A DNA stretch of 29,246 bases from Bacteroidia bacterium (GCA_021153285.1 JAGKTT010000026.1:1-29246), one strand, 5' to 3'; shown: positions 7,051 through 16,540, counted from the stretch's first letter. A program made the numbers and translations. Notes: generated by a model not told the origin, from the sequence alone.

Positions 7051-7058
7051 TAATTTTG
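7051..7058 (+). promoter_or_regulatory. -7 box of the parAB promoter
   Basis: TAATTTTG is a full match to TAnnTTTG, 28 bases before the parA ATG. No clear TTTG is seen at the expected -33 distance. Confidence 0.55.
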
Positions 7059-7086
7059 CGAGAATAATGTCCTTAACACAACTAAG

Positions 7087-7872
7087 ATGGGAAAAGTAAT
7101 AGCAATAGCAAATCAGAAAGGCGGAGTGGGTAAGACCACCACTGCCATCAACCTGGCCGCATCATTGGCCGTACTTGAGAAAAAGGTACTCATAATCGAT
7201 GCCGATGCTCAGGCCAATACGACTTCCGGACTAAACTTTTCTCCTGACAATGACCAGAAAAGGACATTGTACGAAGTGATGATCGGAGAAAGAGACATCC
7301 GCGACACCCTTATCCAGACAGAAATTGCAGGTCTTCATATGATTCCGTCCCACATTAACCTCGTCGGTGCGGAAATCGAGATGCTGAAGGTGGAGAACCG
7401 TGAATCTGTTCTTAAAGAGGCTCTCGCCCCTATCTGCGATGATTACGACTTCATCATTATTGACTGTTCACCTTCGTTAGGTCTTATAACAGTCAATTCC
7501 CTTACGGCAGCTGATTCCGTAATGATACCTGTCCAGCCTGAATTCTTCGCTTTGGAGGGATTGGGAAAGCTTCTCCAGACCATAAGGCTCGTACAGAACG
7601 GAGTGAACCCGTCCCTTAACATAGAAGGCTTCGTCGTAACTATGTTCGACGGAAGGACAAAGGTTCACAATCAAGTACTTAAAGAACTCAGAGAACATTT
7701 CAAGGATATGGTTTTCGAAACCATCATCCAGAGAAACATACGTCTGAGCGAAGCTCCGTCACACGGAAAGCCGATCATTCTTTATGATGTGATCTGCAAC
7801 GGAACCACCAACTACCTGAATCTGGCGAAGGAAGTGCTCGAAAAGAACGGAATGACCTTAAGAAACAATTAA
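7087..7872 (+). CDS. parA: Chromosome-partitioning ATPase ParA/Soj
   Basis: This 261-residue deviant Walker-type ATPase forms DNA-bound dimers that move ParB-parS complexes and so segregate the chromosome origin. The deviant Walker A box KGGVGKTT spans 11-18, with the signature Lys at 11. Walker B is in DFIIIDCSPSLG, and the DADAQANT segment follows at about 39-46. No N-terminal HTH is present, as expected for chromosomal Soj-type proteins. parB follows after 11 bases, so the two are an operon. The family length is normal. Confidence 0.97.
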   Translation: MGKVIAIANQKGGVGKTTTAINLAASLAVLEKKVLIIDADAQANTTSGLNFSPDNDQKRTLYEVMIGERDIRDTLIQTEIAGLHMIPSHINLVGAEIEMLKVENRESVLKEALAPICDDYDFIIIDCSPSLGLITVNSLTAADSVMIPVQPEFFALEGLGKLLQTIRLVQNGVNPSLNIEGFVVTMFDGRTKVHNQVLKELREHFKDMVFETIIQRNIRLSEAPSHGKPIILYDVICNGTTNYLNLAKEVLEKNGMTLRNN

Positions 7873-7883
7873 ACTGAAAAGAA

Positions 7884-8810
7884 ATGGCAAAACAGCAGAG
7901 AGGATTAGGAAAAGGCATCGGTGCGTTGCTGGGAGGCGACACTGATTTCACACCGCTGAGACAGCCTGTAGGCTATGTCAACAAAGAAGTAGTAGGTCAG
8001 AGGGAAAGTCAGGACACAGCCGACATACTTCGTATCCCTGTGGATATGATAGAGCCGAATCCATACCAGCCGAGAATGAGCTTCGATCAGGAAGCTCTGG
8101 AAGAACTGGCAGAGTCCATAAAGACACTTGGTCTGATCCAGCCTATCACTGTACGAAGAAAATCGGAAGGCAGATATCAGATCATCAGTGGAGAGCGTCG
8201 ATTCAGAGCCTGCAGACAGGCTGGAATGGATATGATTCCGGCATATATCCGTGACACCAATGATCAGGGTATGCTGGAAATGGCGATTGTAGAAAACATC
8301 CAAAGAGAAAATCTGGACCCTATAGAAGTGGCTATGAGCTATCAGAGACTCATTGAGGAATGCAACCTCACTCAGGAGCAGATGGCCATCAGAGTGGGAA
8401 AGAAGCGCGCCTCGGTAACCAACTACCTGCGCCTTCTCAAGCTCCCTGCAAAACTGCAGCACGACCTTAAGGTAGGTCTTCTGAGCGTAGGACACGCCAA
8501 GGTTCTTCTTGGAGTGGAAGATTTGAGAATGCAGGAATATCTCTGTGATCTGGTTGTCAAAGAAGACCTTTCCGTACGTCAGCTCGAGGAAAAGATAAAA
8601 AAGCTTACGGAACAGAGGAAAGCCGACACACAGGATGCTCAGGATCTCCCTGAGGAGTATTTCAAGGTATTGGAAAGAGTCGGAAAATATTTTGAAAGCA
8701 ATATCAGTCTTAAGAGAGCCAGCAATGGAAAAGGAACAATGACCATCCATTTCAGTTCAGATGAAGAGGTAAAGAATTTCCTTAAGGCACTTGAAGACTC
8801 AAATTTTTAA
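7884..8810 (+). CDS. parB: Chromosome-partitioning protein ParB/Spo0J
   Basis: ParB is the CTP-dependent clamp that loads at parS sites and stimulates ParA. The N-terminal tail has the RGLGKGIGALLG motif (6-17), the region that contacts ParA. The CTP-binding domain includes PNPYQPR (58-64) and GERRFR (103-108). A helix-turn-helix parS reader lies around 155-180, and the C-terminal dimerisation domain ends at residue 308. The DUF5683 gene starts 18 bases after the stop, so transcription probably continues through it and mltD. A parS-like 13/16 match lies in mltD (10758-10773) but may be coincidental. Confidence 0.97.
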   Translation: MAKQQRGLGKGIGALLGGDTDFTPLRQPVGYVNKEVVGQRESQDTADILRIPVDMIEPNPYQPRMSFDQEALEELAESIKTLGLIQPITVRRKSEGRYQIISGERRFRACRQAGMDMIPAYIRDTNDQGMLEMAIVENIQRENLDPIEVAMSYQRLIEECNLTQEQMAIRVGKKRASVTNYLRLLKLPAKLQHDLKVGLLSVGHAKVLLGVEDLRMQEYLCDLVVKEDLSVRQLEEKIKKLTEQRKADTQDAQDLPEEYFKVLERVGKYFESNISLKRASNGKGTMTIHFSSDEEVKNFLKALEDSNF

Positions 8811-8828
8811 GTTCGGGACATCAGACAG

Positions 8829-9839
8829 ATGCATAGACAATTCATACGATACATATCCTTATTGATTATCTGCCTTGCAGGGTTCGCTGTCAGAAGCGAG
8901 GCCCAGTTCAAGGAAGAGGCTTTCAGGCAATCATACAATGCCGACACTACAGCAAAATCTGATACAGTCGACAAGCTATTCTCATTCAAGGACTTTGCCG
9001 GTGGCCTTGCACATAAGAACAAGATAAAGATAGGAACGATGTTCGTCGGCTCGGTAGTTTTGCCGGGCACCGCTCAGATATATAACAAAGACTATTGGAA
9101 ACTTCCGATAATATATGGCGGTATAGGCGCTCTGGCAGGAACAGGAGGATACTATCTTCATCAATACAATCAGACACAGAAGCGGTATGACAAATGGTTC
9201 AATGAGAAAACCGCATTCGAGACCAGATATAGTATAGAATACCCTTTTGACGCACCTTTTGTAGACACAAAGGCCAAACAGACAGGTACCTGGCTGATGG
9301 CAGGAGCAGCATTGATGTATTGGGGGTCCCTTATGGACGGCATTGCCTGTTACGAATCAGACGTAGAACCGAATCCGGGAAGAGCTACATTATACTCACT
9401 GCTTTGTCCCGGTCTCGGACAGATATACAATGGAGAATTCTTCAAGATTCCTATCTACTGGGGAGGTCTGCTGGCTTCGATTCATTTCCTCACCACAAAC
9501 AACCTTAACTACCAGAGATTCAAGAGAATACACAACGAAGCGACGACACCTGGAAGCGGTTACAGCGAAAATATATCAGCAGAGACTGCAAAATGGTACA
9601 GAGATGTCTACAGACGATACAGAGACTACTCCATCGTAGCCACAGCAGCTGTATATCTGCTTCAGGTCATTGATGCCAATGTATTCGCATATATGCACGA
9701 CTTCGAGGTTACGGATGACATATCAATGAACATCGAGCCGACAGTGATTTCTCCATATAACTCCTACGCGATCAATACTCCAATGCCGTCAAACTACGGA
9801 TATAACGCCATTGGAATGAGAGTAGGCTTTACATTCTGA
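8829..9839 (+). CDS. DUF5683 membrane protein
   Basis: This 336-residue protein has an N-terminal signal (ISLLIICLAGFAVRSEAQ) and the repeated glycine-rich motif of the family, PGTAQIYNKDYWKLPIIYGG at about 79-98 and a second copy PGLGQIYNGEFFKIPIYWGG around 194-213. The two copies suggest an internal duplication, each followed by a hydrophobic helix. Its biochemical role is unknown. In Bacteroidetes this gene characteristically sits between parB and a LysM transglycosylase gene, as here, which hints at an envelope function. It is in an apparent operon with parA, parB and mltD. Confidence 0.85.
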   Translation: MHRQFIRYISLLIICLAGFAVRSEAQFKEEAFRQSYNADTTAKSDTVDKLFSFKDFAGGLAHKNKIKIGTMFVGSVVLPGTAQIYNKDYWKLPIIYGGIGALAGTGGYYLHQYNQTQKRYDKWFNEKTAFETRYSIEYPFDAPFVDTKAKQTGTWLMAGAALMYWGSLMDGIACYESDVEPNPGRATLYSLLCPGLGQIYNGEFFKIPIYWGGLLASIHFLTTNNLNYQRFKRIHNEATTPGSGYSENISAETAKWYRDVYRRYRDYSIVATAAVYLLQVIDANVFAYMHDFEVTDDISMNIEPTVISPYNSYAINTPMPSNYGYNAIGMRVGFTF

Positions 9840-9864
9840 TAACTCCACAAAATTTAAAACTTAT

Positions 9865-11676
9865 ATGAAACCATATAGAATTCTGGCAGCCGTTATGACT
9901 GCCTTATTAATTTCCGGAAACCTGGCAGGAGCTGTCCCGAACCAGCCTCGAAAAGATGAAAGGACAAGACTCAAGCTCAAAGAACAGAACCGTCGTCTTC
10001 AGGAACTGGTGGATTCACTTCAATATGAGCTCGAAAGATGCAAGTCAGATCTGCAATATACAGACAGCATAGCAGGCGAAATGATGGCTGTATATGAGGA
10101 AAATGAAGCAAAAGGAGCTGCAGAGCTGAGTCCGGAAGACTATACAGTGGAAGTATCGGACAGTCTTCTTAACATCTGGTACACCCATAAGATTGCCTCT
10201 GATGACGAGTCAGAAATATATGATATGGACTCGGTCAAATTTGAATCAAACGTACCGGATGAAGTCTACATAGAAAGGCTGAAGAAGATGAATTCATTCA
10301 TATCATTGCCATATAATGATATCGTAAAGAACTACATTATTCTATATTCCGAAAAAATGCCGACCAAGATGTCTCACATCCTGGGACTTTGCAGATATTA
10401 TATGCCTATATTCGAAGAGACATTCAATAAATATGGTATACCGGAAGAGCTTAAGGCAATGGCAATCATAGAATCTGCACTTAACCCACGTGCGGTGTCA
10501 AGAGTGAATGCCAAAGGTATGTGGCAGTTTATGTATTCTACAGCCAAAATGTACGGCCTTCATATCGATTCGTTTGTAGATGAAAGATTTGACCCGGTGA
10601 AATCGGCAGATGCCGCTGCAAGATATCTGAAGGATGCATACAAGATCTTCGGGGACTGGAATCTTGCCATAGCCTCATACAACTGCGGAGCCGGCAATGT
10701 GAATAAAGCCATCCGAAGAAGCGGTGGCAAAAGAGGATTCTGGGATATCTGGCCGTATCTTCCACGTGAAACCAGAGGCTACGGACCTGCCTTCGTAGGA
10801 GCCTTATACACAATAACTTACTATAAGGAGCACGGTATCAGGCCTGAAAATGTAGGAATTCCGCCTCATATTGACACACTGAAGATCAGCCGCCAGCTTC
10901 ACCTCAGACAAGTAGCAGATCTCACTGAGGCTCCTCTGGAGGAACTTAAGAATCTGAATCCCCAGTATGTCCACGAGATCATACCGGGAGACAGAGAGTA
11001 TATCCTCCGTATCCCCTACGAATATACTGACGCATTCATAGAAAAGGAAGATACTATCTACAGACACAAGACCGAGGAATATTTCAATCCTACTGCAATC
11101 AAGAAGATCAAGGACGGCGGTGATGGAGAACGTATCACATACAAGGTCAAAAGCGGTGATACGCTTGGAAAGATCGCGGGAATGTACAGATGCTCGGTGG
11201 AGAACATCAAGCGCTGGAACAACCTTAAGAGTACAAATATCCGCGTAGGACAGCGCCTTGTCATATATAGAGGTGGAAAATCATCTGGATCATCAGTTTC
11301 TTCAAGCAGCTCCGCAACATCCCAATCATCTGCACCTGCATCCTCAGGAGCGAGCACATATACAGTAAAGAGCGGAGATACCCTATCCGGAATTGCGACA
11401 AGACACGGAGTCAGCGTAGCAAATCTGAAGTCCTGGAACGGTCTGACCAGCAACAACATCAAGGTGGGTCAGAAATTGAAAGTAAAGGCCGGAGCAGCTT
11501 CACAGGCCTCATCCGGTACTGGAGATTATATCAGTTACACAGTAAAGAGCGGAGATTCATTCTACAGCATCGCTAAGAACTACCCTGGAGTAAGCGCTCA
11601 GAACATTATGGATTTCAACGGTTTAAGTAGTTCCTCACTCAGACCGGGAATGAAAATAAAGATTCCGAAAAAGTAA
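9865..11676 (+). CDS. mltD: MltD-like lytic transglycosylase with three LysM domains
   Basis: This murein transglycosylase cleaves the MurNAc-GlcNAc bond with 1,6-anhydro product formation. It has 603 residues with an N-terminal signal peptide (about 1-24), a coiled-coil stretch (about 35-60), and an SLT domain at about 175-320 with catalytic E203 in IIESALNP and the motifs GMWQFM, AIASYNCGAGNV and LPRETRGY. Three C-terminal LysM repeats (about 425-468, 498-541, 557-600) are joined by Ser-rich linkers and should bind glycan strands. It follows the DUF5683 gene by 25 bases. The gene ends immediately against the convergent HhH-protein gene with no spacer. Confidence 0.94.
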   Translation: MKPYRILAAVMTALLISGNLAGAVPNQPRKDERTRLKLKEQNRRLQELVDSLQYELERCKSDLQYTDSIAGEMMAVYEENEAKGAAELSPEDYTVEVSDSLLNIWYTHKIASDDESEIYDMDSVKFESNVPDEVYIERLKKMNSFISLPYNDIVKNYIILYSEKMPTKMSHILGLCRYYMPIFEETFNKYGIPEELKAMAIIESALNPRAVSRVNAKGMWQFMYSTAKMYGLHIDSFVDERFDPVKSADAAARYLKDAYKIFGDWNLAIASYNCGAGNVNKAIRRSGGKRGFWDIWPYLPRETRGYGPAFVGALYTITYYKEHGIRPENVGIPPHIDTLKISRQLHLRQVADLTEAPLEELKNLNPQYVHEIIPGDREYILRIPYEYTDAFIEKEDTIYRHKTEEYFNPTAIKKIKDGGDGERITYKVKSGDTLGKIAGMYRCSVENIKRWNNLKSTNIRVGQRLVIYRGGKSSGSSVSSSSSATSQSSAPASSGASTYTVKSGDTLSGIATRHGVSVANLKSWNGLTSNNIKVGQKLKVKAGAASQASSGTGDYISYTVKSGDSFYSIAKNYPGVSAQNIMDFNGLSSSSLRPGMKIKIPKK

Positions 11677-13473
11677 TCATATCTGAAATCTAAGCATCAG
11701 CTTAAGCTCGGCTTTGCCGGGCTTTTTCTTTTCCATAAAAGGATATTCTGTTAGGGATGCATTGATATAGGCTCTCCCCCACTTGGCGAATCTCCAGTTT
11801 CCATTAAGGGAGATCCAGTAGCCTCGTCCATAAAATGCCGGGACATTGAAGGATCCGGGAAGATCCCTCTCATAAGCATATATCCTGTCATCCCAATTAT
11901 CAGCAAAGAAGAGTCCGGATCTCAGAGATAATTTGAGTGACTTGGACTTGACAGTTCCTTCTGCATATGTCAGGAAGGAAGTTTTATTGCACTTTACGAG
12001 ATTGGCCCTGAAATTCATATCCAAGACAGAGGAATAATAAAACAGATCCATTCGCGCATCAGTACGAAAAGGCAGATCCCAGGTACGGAACCTCTCAGCC
12101 AGACGGAATTTCAATGCAATAGCACCAGTAATCATCACTTTGATTTCAGCAAGAGATTTAAGCTGAACAGACTTTCGTCCATCATCTGACTTGGATACCG
12201 GGAAATATGCACCATCGGCGCAAAAGCCCCCCTGTAATCTTCTGGAATTGGAGCCAAACCCCTCACTTCCATTGATATCTATCCATTGTCCTGATGAAAA
12301 TTCCGCAGATGTTGAGCACCCATACTCATTTGTACATTTTGTCAAGGCACGTATGGCAGCGCTGTAAGTCGGCTGGAACGCAGACGGATAATACCTGAGC
12401 GCGGAGGCCACACGAAGATTCTCACCCGCAGGAAAAACCACCCCGGCCAGAGAAGCCACAGAATCTGAGTTCCAATCATATGCCGTCTCCGCAAATAAAT
12501 CAACTCCTCTGAGAGTCATCGCCAGATCAAAAGAAGTCTTCATATCAGGAATATAGAATACGCCATCAGGAAGCCTGAAGTCAGCATAATGAGTCAGTCC
12601 GACCTGTCCGTGGGTACATAAAAGCGTGAGATTTACAGCAGGAAGCAGTCCTCTCTCTCCTTCGGAGCCCGATAACGTCGTTATGTATGTCATTTTGAAA
12701 TTTCCAAAGATAGCTTCTGCTGCAAGTCCCTTGAACGAGTAATTACCTGTATATGAATATGACGGAGAAAGATTTGAAGAACGTTTGAGATATGACGAAG
12801 GCTTACTGAGTCCTGAAATGCTCATACCGCTCCAGAGTGCAAGGCCCTGACCGAAGCGTGCATTGAAATTGCCCACAGCCACTTTTGCACCGTAACGTCT
12901 GAAATACCAGAAAACATTGCCGGGAAAAGCATCAGGCCGGCCTGCAGCAGAGGATTTGGATAAAGAGAAAGAAGCCTGAAGAGAATCCCCTATCCCTATC
13001 CTGTACTTCAGGGCATATTGTCCTATGAGCTCATCATTGCAGCGGCCCGTTGCTTTTACTTCGAGTTCTTGATGAAACCTTTTCGATGACATTCCTCCAT
13101 TCCCTGGAAGACGGCCGCTTTCCAATGATATGAAGAACGACAGTCTTCTTACAAAATCAGTCCCGAATCCATCTACCGCAGCAAGTTCCGTCAAAGACAA
13201 TATATCTCCGTGTCTGGTAAGGTAATCCATCAGGGATGCCGTCTGATATTGAGTCAGAAGCCCACACTCTTCAAGCCTGGACTGCCCGGCAATATTTATT
13301 TTCAATGGATGCTCAATATATCTCTCAAGTCTCTCCACCTCTTCCGGATCGATTTCTTCTGCAGATGCATTCCCAAGGAATTCCGCAATTATTGCAAAAG
13401 TGTCATATTCCTGGGCAAGCATATCAGAACATATGATCAGAGTCGCTGCCATCATAGATTTCCATCTCCACAT
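11677..13473 (-). CDS. Helix-hairpin-helix protein with beta-barrel-like body
   Basis: This 598-residue exported protein has a hydrophobic signal (MMAATLIICSDMLAQ). Residues about 55-115 form a ComEA-like helix-hairpin-helix pair (INIAGQSRLEECGLLTQYQ, then LTELAAVDGFGTDFVRRL). The rest is rich in alternating aromatic/polar beta-strand sequence and contains the family motif NARFGQGLALWSGM, ending in a C-terminal aromatic/hydrophobic strand (LKLMLRFQI), as outer-membrane barrels do. Such proteins are common in Bacteroidetes and uncharacterised. A role in DNA uptake is only suggested by the HhH. A TAATTTCG at 13495-13502 (minus strand) may be its -7 box. Confidence 0.8.
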   Translation of the reverse strand: MWRWKSMMAATLIICSDMLAQEYDTFAIIAEFLGNASAEEIDPEEVERLERYIEHPLKINIAGQSRLEECGLLTQYQTASLMDYLTRHGDILSLTELAAVDGFGTDFVRRLSFFISLESGRLPGNGGMSSKRFHQELEVKATGRCNDELIGQYALKYRIGIGDSLQASFSLSKSSAAGRPDAFPGNVFWYFRRYGAKVAVGNFNARFGQGLALWSGMSISGLSKPSSYLKRSSNLSPSYSYTGNYSFKGLAAEAIFGNFKMTYITTLSGSEGERGLLPAVNLTLLCTHGQVGLTHYADFRLPDGVFYIPDMKTSFDLAMTLRGVDLFAETAYDWNSDSVASLAGVVFPAGENLRVASALRYYPSAFQPTYSAAIRALTKCTNEYGCSTSAEFSSGQWIDINGSEGFGSNSRRLQGGFCADGAYFPVSKSDDGRKSVQLKSLAEIKVMITGAIALKFRLAERFRTWDLPFRTDARMDLFYYSSVLDMNFRANLVKCNKTSFLTYAEGTVKSKSLKLSLRSGLFFADNWDDRIYAYERDLPGSFNVPAFYGRGYWISLNGNWRFAKWGRAYINASLTEYPFMEKKKPGKAELKLMLRFQI

Positions 13474-13577
13474 AAGTCACGCTGTTAATTTGCCCGAAAT
13501 TATCATACTGCTTATGATTTATCGTTGTTTTACCAAAAAACAACTGAAGATTTTTCTTTTTTTTATGTCTTTTATAT

Positions 13578-13585
13578 TAATTTTG
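13578..13585 (+). promoter_or_regulatory. -7 box of the hpt-adk promoter
   Basis: TAATTTTG is a full match to TAnnTTTG, 20 bases before the hpt ATG. The upstream region is a T tract with no exact TTTG. Confidence 0.55.
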
Positions 13586-13605
13586 TGTGATTAAATGATA
13601 CGCAT

Positions 13606-14148
13606 ATGAACAAAGTCACGCTTTACGACAAAACATTCAGGACTTTCATCCCCTACGAAAAGATAATGGAAGCCATAGATGAAGTAGCGGAAAAAATCAA
13701 TAAAGACTTCGAAGGATGCACAGATATACCCATTCTGCTTTGTGTCCTGAACGGTTCAATAATGTTTATGGGAGAGCTTATGAAAAGGCTCAGATTCAAT
13801 TGTCAGACGATTTCCATCAAACTTACATCATATGAAGGTACCAGCACAACAGGACGCGTAAAGCAGGCTCTGGGACTTACTGGCGACATCAAAGACAGAA
13901 GGGTGATTGTAGTGGAAGATATTGTTGATTCCGGAAATACTATCGTGGAACTGAAACAGATTCTTGCAGACAAAGGTGCCGCAGAATCCAGAATCTGCAC
14001 TATGCTCCTTAAGCCTGACGCATATAAGAAAGATATTGTCCTCGACTATGTGGCAATGGAAATCCCTAACGATTTCATAGTGGGATTCGGTCTTGATTAC
14101 GATGAACTCGGCCGAAACCTTAAAGATATCTATGTACTTGATAATTAA
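13606..14148 (+). CDS. hpt: Hypoxanthine phosphoribosyltransferase
   Basis: This 180-residue purine-salvage enzyme converts hypoxanthine or guanine plus PRPP to IMP or GMP. The PRPP-binding signature VVEDIVDSGNT is at 102-112. The flexible loop (SYEGTSTTGRV, 75-85) and the C-terminal VGFGLDYDELGRNL motif that contacts the base are also present. The length is usual for the family. adk follows after 12 bases, so the two purine-nucleotide genes are likely co-transcribed. Confidence 0.96.
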   Translation: MNKVTLYDKTFRTFIPYEKIMEAIDEVAEKINKDFEGCTDIPILLCVLNGSIMFMGELMKRLRFNCQTISIKLTSYEGTSTTGRVKQALGLTGDIKDRRVIVVEDIVDSGNTIVELKQILADKGAAESRICTMLLKPDAYKKDIVLDYVAMEIPNDFIVGFGLDYDELGRNLKDIYVLDN

Positions 14149-14160
14149 TAACATTCAGAT

Positions 14161-14733
14161 ATGAAATATTTTATTCTTTTCGGCCCTCCAGGTGCAGGTA
14201 AAGGCACTCAGGCCACAGCAATGGTTGAGAAGTACAATCTTCACCATATCTCCACAGGAGCCCTTCTCCGCAAGGAAATAGCTGCAGGAACAGAGCTTGG
14301 TCTTCAGGCTAAGGCTCTGATAGAGAAAGGCTGTCTCGTTCCGGATGAAGTGGTAGAGGGTATGATCGAGAGCGAGTTCAAGACAGTAAATGGAGTGGAC
14401 GGATTCCTTCTTGACGGTTTCCCACGCACAATTGCCCAGGCGGAAGCCCTTGACCAGATTCTTGCAAAGACATCTGAAGAAGTGACTGCTACCGTTTCCA
14501 TTATGATTCCGGATGCGATGATTATGGAGAGAATCAAGGGACGCGCACTTAAGGAAGGACGCGCTGACGATGCCAGCGAAGATATCATCAACAATCGCAT
14601 AGTCACATACCACAATCAGACAGAACCTCTCATCGAATATTACGACAAAGTCGGAAAATACAATGAAATCGACGGTGTAGGCAGCATAGAGGAAGTTCAG
14701 GAACGTATCTTCAATGTGATGAACAAATTCTAG
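14161..14733 (+). CDS. adk: Adenylate kinase
   Basis: Adenylate kinase interconverts ATP + AMP and two ADP. The P-loop GPPGAGKGT is at 8-16, the AMP-binding segment STGALLRKEI follows, and DGFPRT is conserved. At 190 residues it is the short form; the lid (GRALKEGRADDASEDIINNR region) has no zinc cysteines. It is co-transcribed with hpt and ends before a strong terminator. Confidence 0.97.
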   Translation: MKYFILFGPPGAGKGTQATAMVEKYNLHHISTGALLRKEIAAGTELGLQAKALIEKGCLVPDEVVEGMIESEFKTVNGVDGFLLDGFPRTIAQAEALDQILAKTSEEVTATVSIMIPDAMIMERIKGRALKEGRADDASEDIINNRIVTYHNQTEPLIEYYDKVGKYNEIDGVGSIEEVQERIFNVMNKF

Positions 14734-14772
14734 AACCCGAAAAACACACTGATTATCAATCTATTACCATAT

Positions 14773-14806
14773 ATGCCTGCTGTACTGCTACAGCAGGCAT
14801 TTCTTT
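14773..14806 (+). terminator. Terminator after adk
   Basis: A perfect 12-bp stem, ATGCCTGCTGTA (14773-14784) with 14789-14800, has a 4-base loop and is followed by TTTCTTT. It closes the hpt-adk unit. Confidence 0.85.
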
Positions 14807-14863
14807 AATTCGGCTTTAATTCAACATATTATAAAATATCATTTAAATCAGAAGGGATTTTCG

Positions 14864-14871
14864 TATATTTG
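14864..14871 (+). promoter_or_regulatory. -7 box of the obg promoter
   Basis: TATATTTG matches TAnnTTTG, 25 bases before the obg ATG. The -33 region is weak. Confidence 0.55.
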
Positions 14872-14896
14872 CAAGTTAAATTAAAAGATAAAGATT

Positions 14897-15952
14897 ATGG
14901 CGGATTCGAATTTCATTGACTATGTGAAGATATATTGCCGTTCGGGCAACGGTGGTGCGGGTTCAACGCATATGAGGAGGGAGAAATATGTACCTAAAGG
15001 TGGACCTGACGGTGGAGATGGCGGACGTGGCGGACATATTATTCTGAGAGCGAATCCGCAGTTCTGGACTTTGATCCATCTCAAGTACCGCAAGCATATT
15101 ATGGCTGAGCACGGAGGTGCAGGAAGCGGACAGCTACAGAAAGGAAAGAACGGAGAGGACATCTATCTGGATGTTCCTCTGGGAACCGTAGCAAAGGATG
15201 CTGAGACAAGGGAAGTCCTTTTCGAGCTTGTAGAACCATATGAGGAAAGAATTCTCGTGAAGGGAGGACGCGGTGGTCTTGGTAACAACAATTTCAAGAC
15301 TGCCACCAACCAGACTCCACGCTATTCGCAGCCTGGAGAGCCGTTTGAGGAAGGCTGGTTCATCCTCGAGCTGAAACTTCTTGCAGACGTGGGTCTTGTA
15401 GGCTTCCCTAATGCCGGAAAATCAACACTCCTGTCAACAGTATCAGCAGCAAGACCTAAGATCGCAGATTATCCGTTCACGACTCTCGAGCCGAACCTCG
15501 GTATCGTAAGTTACTACGATGACAAGTCATTCGTAATGGCTGACATACCTGGTATCATAGAGGGAGCTCACGAAGGCAAGGGCATAGGAATGCGATTCCT
15601 CAGACATATCGAACGAAACTCCATCCTGTTATTTATGGTCGCCGCCGATCAGGATGACATCCGGGAAGGATATGAAGTATTGCTGAACGAGCTTAGAGAA
15701 TATAATCCTGAGCTTCTCGTGAAGGACAGGGTTCTGGCTATCACGAAGTCTGATATGCTTGACGATCAGCTCAAGAGTGAAATAGAGGAACAGCTTCCTT
15801 CAGATATTCCTCACGTTTTCATTTCTTCGTTCACTCAGGAAGGAATAAAGGAACTGAAGGATATGCTCTGGGAGGCTCTTCAGAAGGAAACTCCGGCTGA
15901 AGATGAGCCTGTAGTACTGTTTCCGGGGGATGATAATGAAAAACAGCTTTAA
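14897..15952 (+). CDS. obg: GTPase Obg/CgtA
   Basis: Obg is an essential GTPase linked to 50S ribosome assembly and stress control. The 351-residue protein has the glycine-rich Obg fold (1-158, e.g. RSGNGGAGSTH and KGGPDGGDGGRGG) and a GTPase domain with G1 GFPNAGKST (169-177), G3 DIPGIIEGA and G4 TKSD. The short acidic C-terminal tail lacks the OCT domain of some Gram-positives. The PAP2 gene begins three bases after its stop, indicating an operon. Confidence 0.97.
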   Translation: MADSNFIDYVKIYCRSGNGGAGSTHMRREKYVPKGGPDGGDGGRGGHIILRANPQFWTLIHLKYRKHIMAEHGGAGSGQLQKGKNGEDIYLDVPLGTVAKDAETREVLFELVEPYEERILVKGGRGGLGNNNFKTATNQTPRYSQPGEPFEEGWFILELKLLADVGLVGFPNAGKSTLLSTVSAARPKIADYPFTTLEPNLGIVSYYDDKSFVMADIPGIIEGAHEGKGIGMRFLRHIERNSILLFMVAADQDDIREGYEVLLNELREYNPELLVKDRVLAITKSDMLDDQLKSEIEEQLPSDIPHVFISSFTQEGIKELKDMLWEALQKETPAEDEPVVLFPGDDNEKQL

Positions 15953-15955
15953 GAT

Positions 15956-16540
15956 ATGATCTGGCAGAATATCCATCATCTTGACCAGAGGATAACTCTG
16001 GAAATCAACAGCTGGAACTCCCCTATTACAGACCAGATCTGGCAGTTCTTTTCGAGTATCCCTGTGTGGATTCCGATGTATGTGCTTATTGTTGCGGGAC
16101 TGATATGGAGGCTTGGCTGGAAGAAAGGTCTGATTATGACATTAGCTGCACTAGCAACCTTCGGTTTCTGTGACCAATTTTCCAATTTCATAAAAGATCT
16201 GGTATGCAGAGTACGTCCGCTCAATGATACCTTTATGCTCGAGAACGGACTGAATGTCCTGGAAAACGCAACCAGAAGCTTCAGCTTCTTCTCAGCTCAT
16301 TCAGCCAATTCATTCGGACTTGCAGCAAGTACCATAATAGGTTTTCGTCTGGATAAAAGATTGAAATACAAGGGCTATGCTACCTGGATGCTCCTATGGG
16401 CGACGTTGGTAGCTCTCAGCCGCATATTTGTAGGAAAGCATTACCTAGGTGACATTTTGGCCGGTGCTATGATCGGTGCTGCAGCTGGACTGTTGTTCGC
16501 AACTGTCGCCAGAGTGATAATCCGAAGATATATAAAATAA
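15956..16540 (+). CDS. PAP2-family membrane phosphatase
   Basis: This is a 194-residue integral membrane phosphatase of the type-2 phosphatidic acid phosphatase family. Motif 1 is K80-D-L-V-C-R-V-R87-P88. Motif 2 is S113-A-H115-S in place of the common PSGH. Motif 3 is S155-R156 with H162 and D166 (SRIFVGKHYLGD). All catalytic residues are present. Several hydrophobic segments (about 38-52, 58-72, 117-130, 142-156, 166-188) fit a multi-pass protein with a periplasmic active site. Likely substrates are undecaprenyl pyrophosphate or a phosphatidyl phosphate; which one cannot be told. It is co-transcribed with obg. Confidence 0.9.
   Translation: MIWQNIHHLDQRITLEINSWNSPITDQIWQFFSSIPVWIPMYVLIVAGLIWRLGWKKGLIMTLAALATFGFCDQFSNFIKDLVCRVRPLNDTFMLENGLNVLENATRSFSFFSAHSANSFGLAASTIIGFRLDKRLKYKGYATWMLLWATLVALSRIFVGKHYLGDILAGAMIGAAAGLLFATVARVIIRRYIK

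Noticed and set aside
6957..7079. Upstream start (ATG at 7079) for the lipid-kinase gene
   Set aside because: The extra 41 residues contain the gene's own -7 box and would place the start inside the parA promoter region. Family proteins begin near the ATG at 6956.
7905..8750. 281-codon frame on the minus strand
   Set aside because: It is antisense to parB over nearly its whole length. The parB frame has clear family motifs and this one has none, so it is a shadow frame.
13828..14615. Minus-strand frames of 100-150 codons over hpt and adk
   Set aside because: They are shadows of two confidently identified enzymes, with no independent signals.
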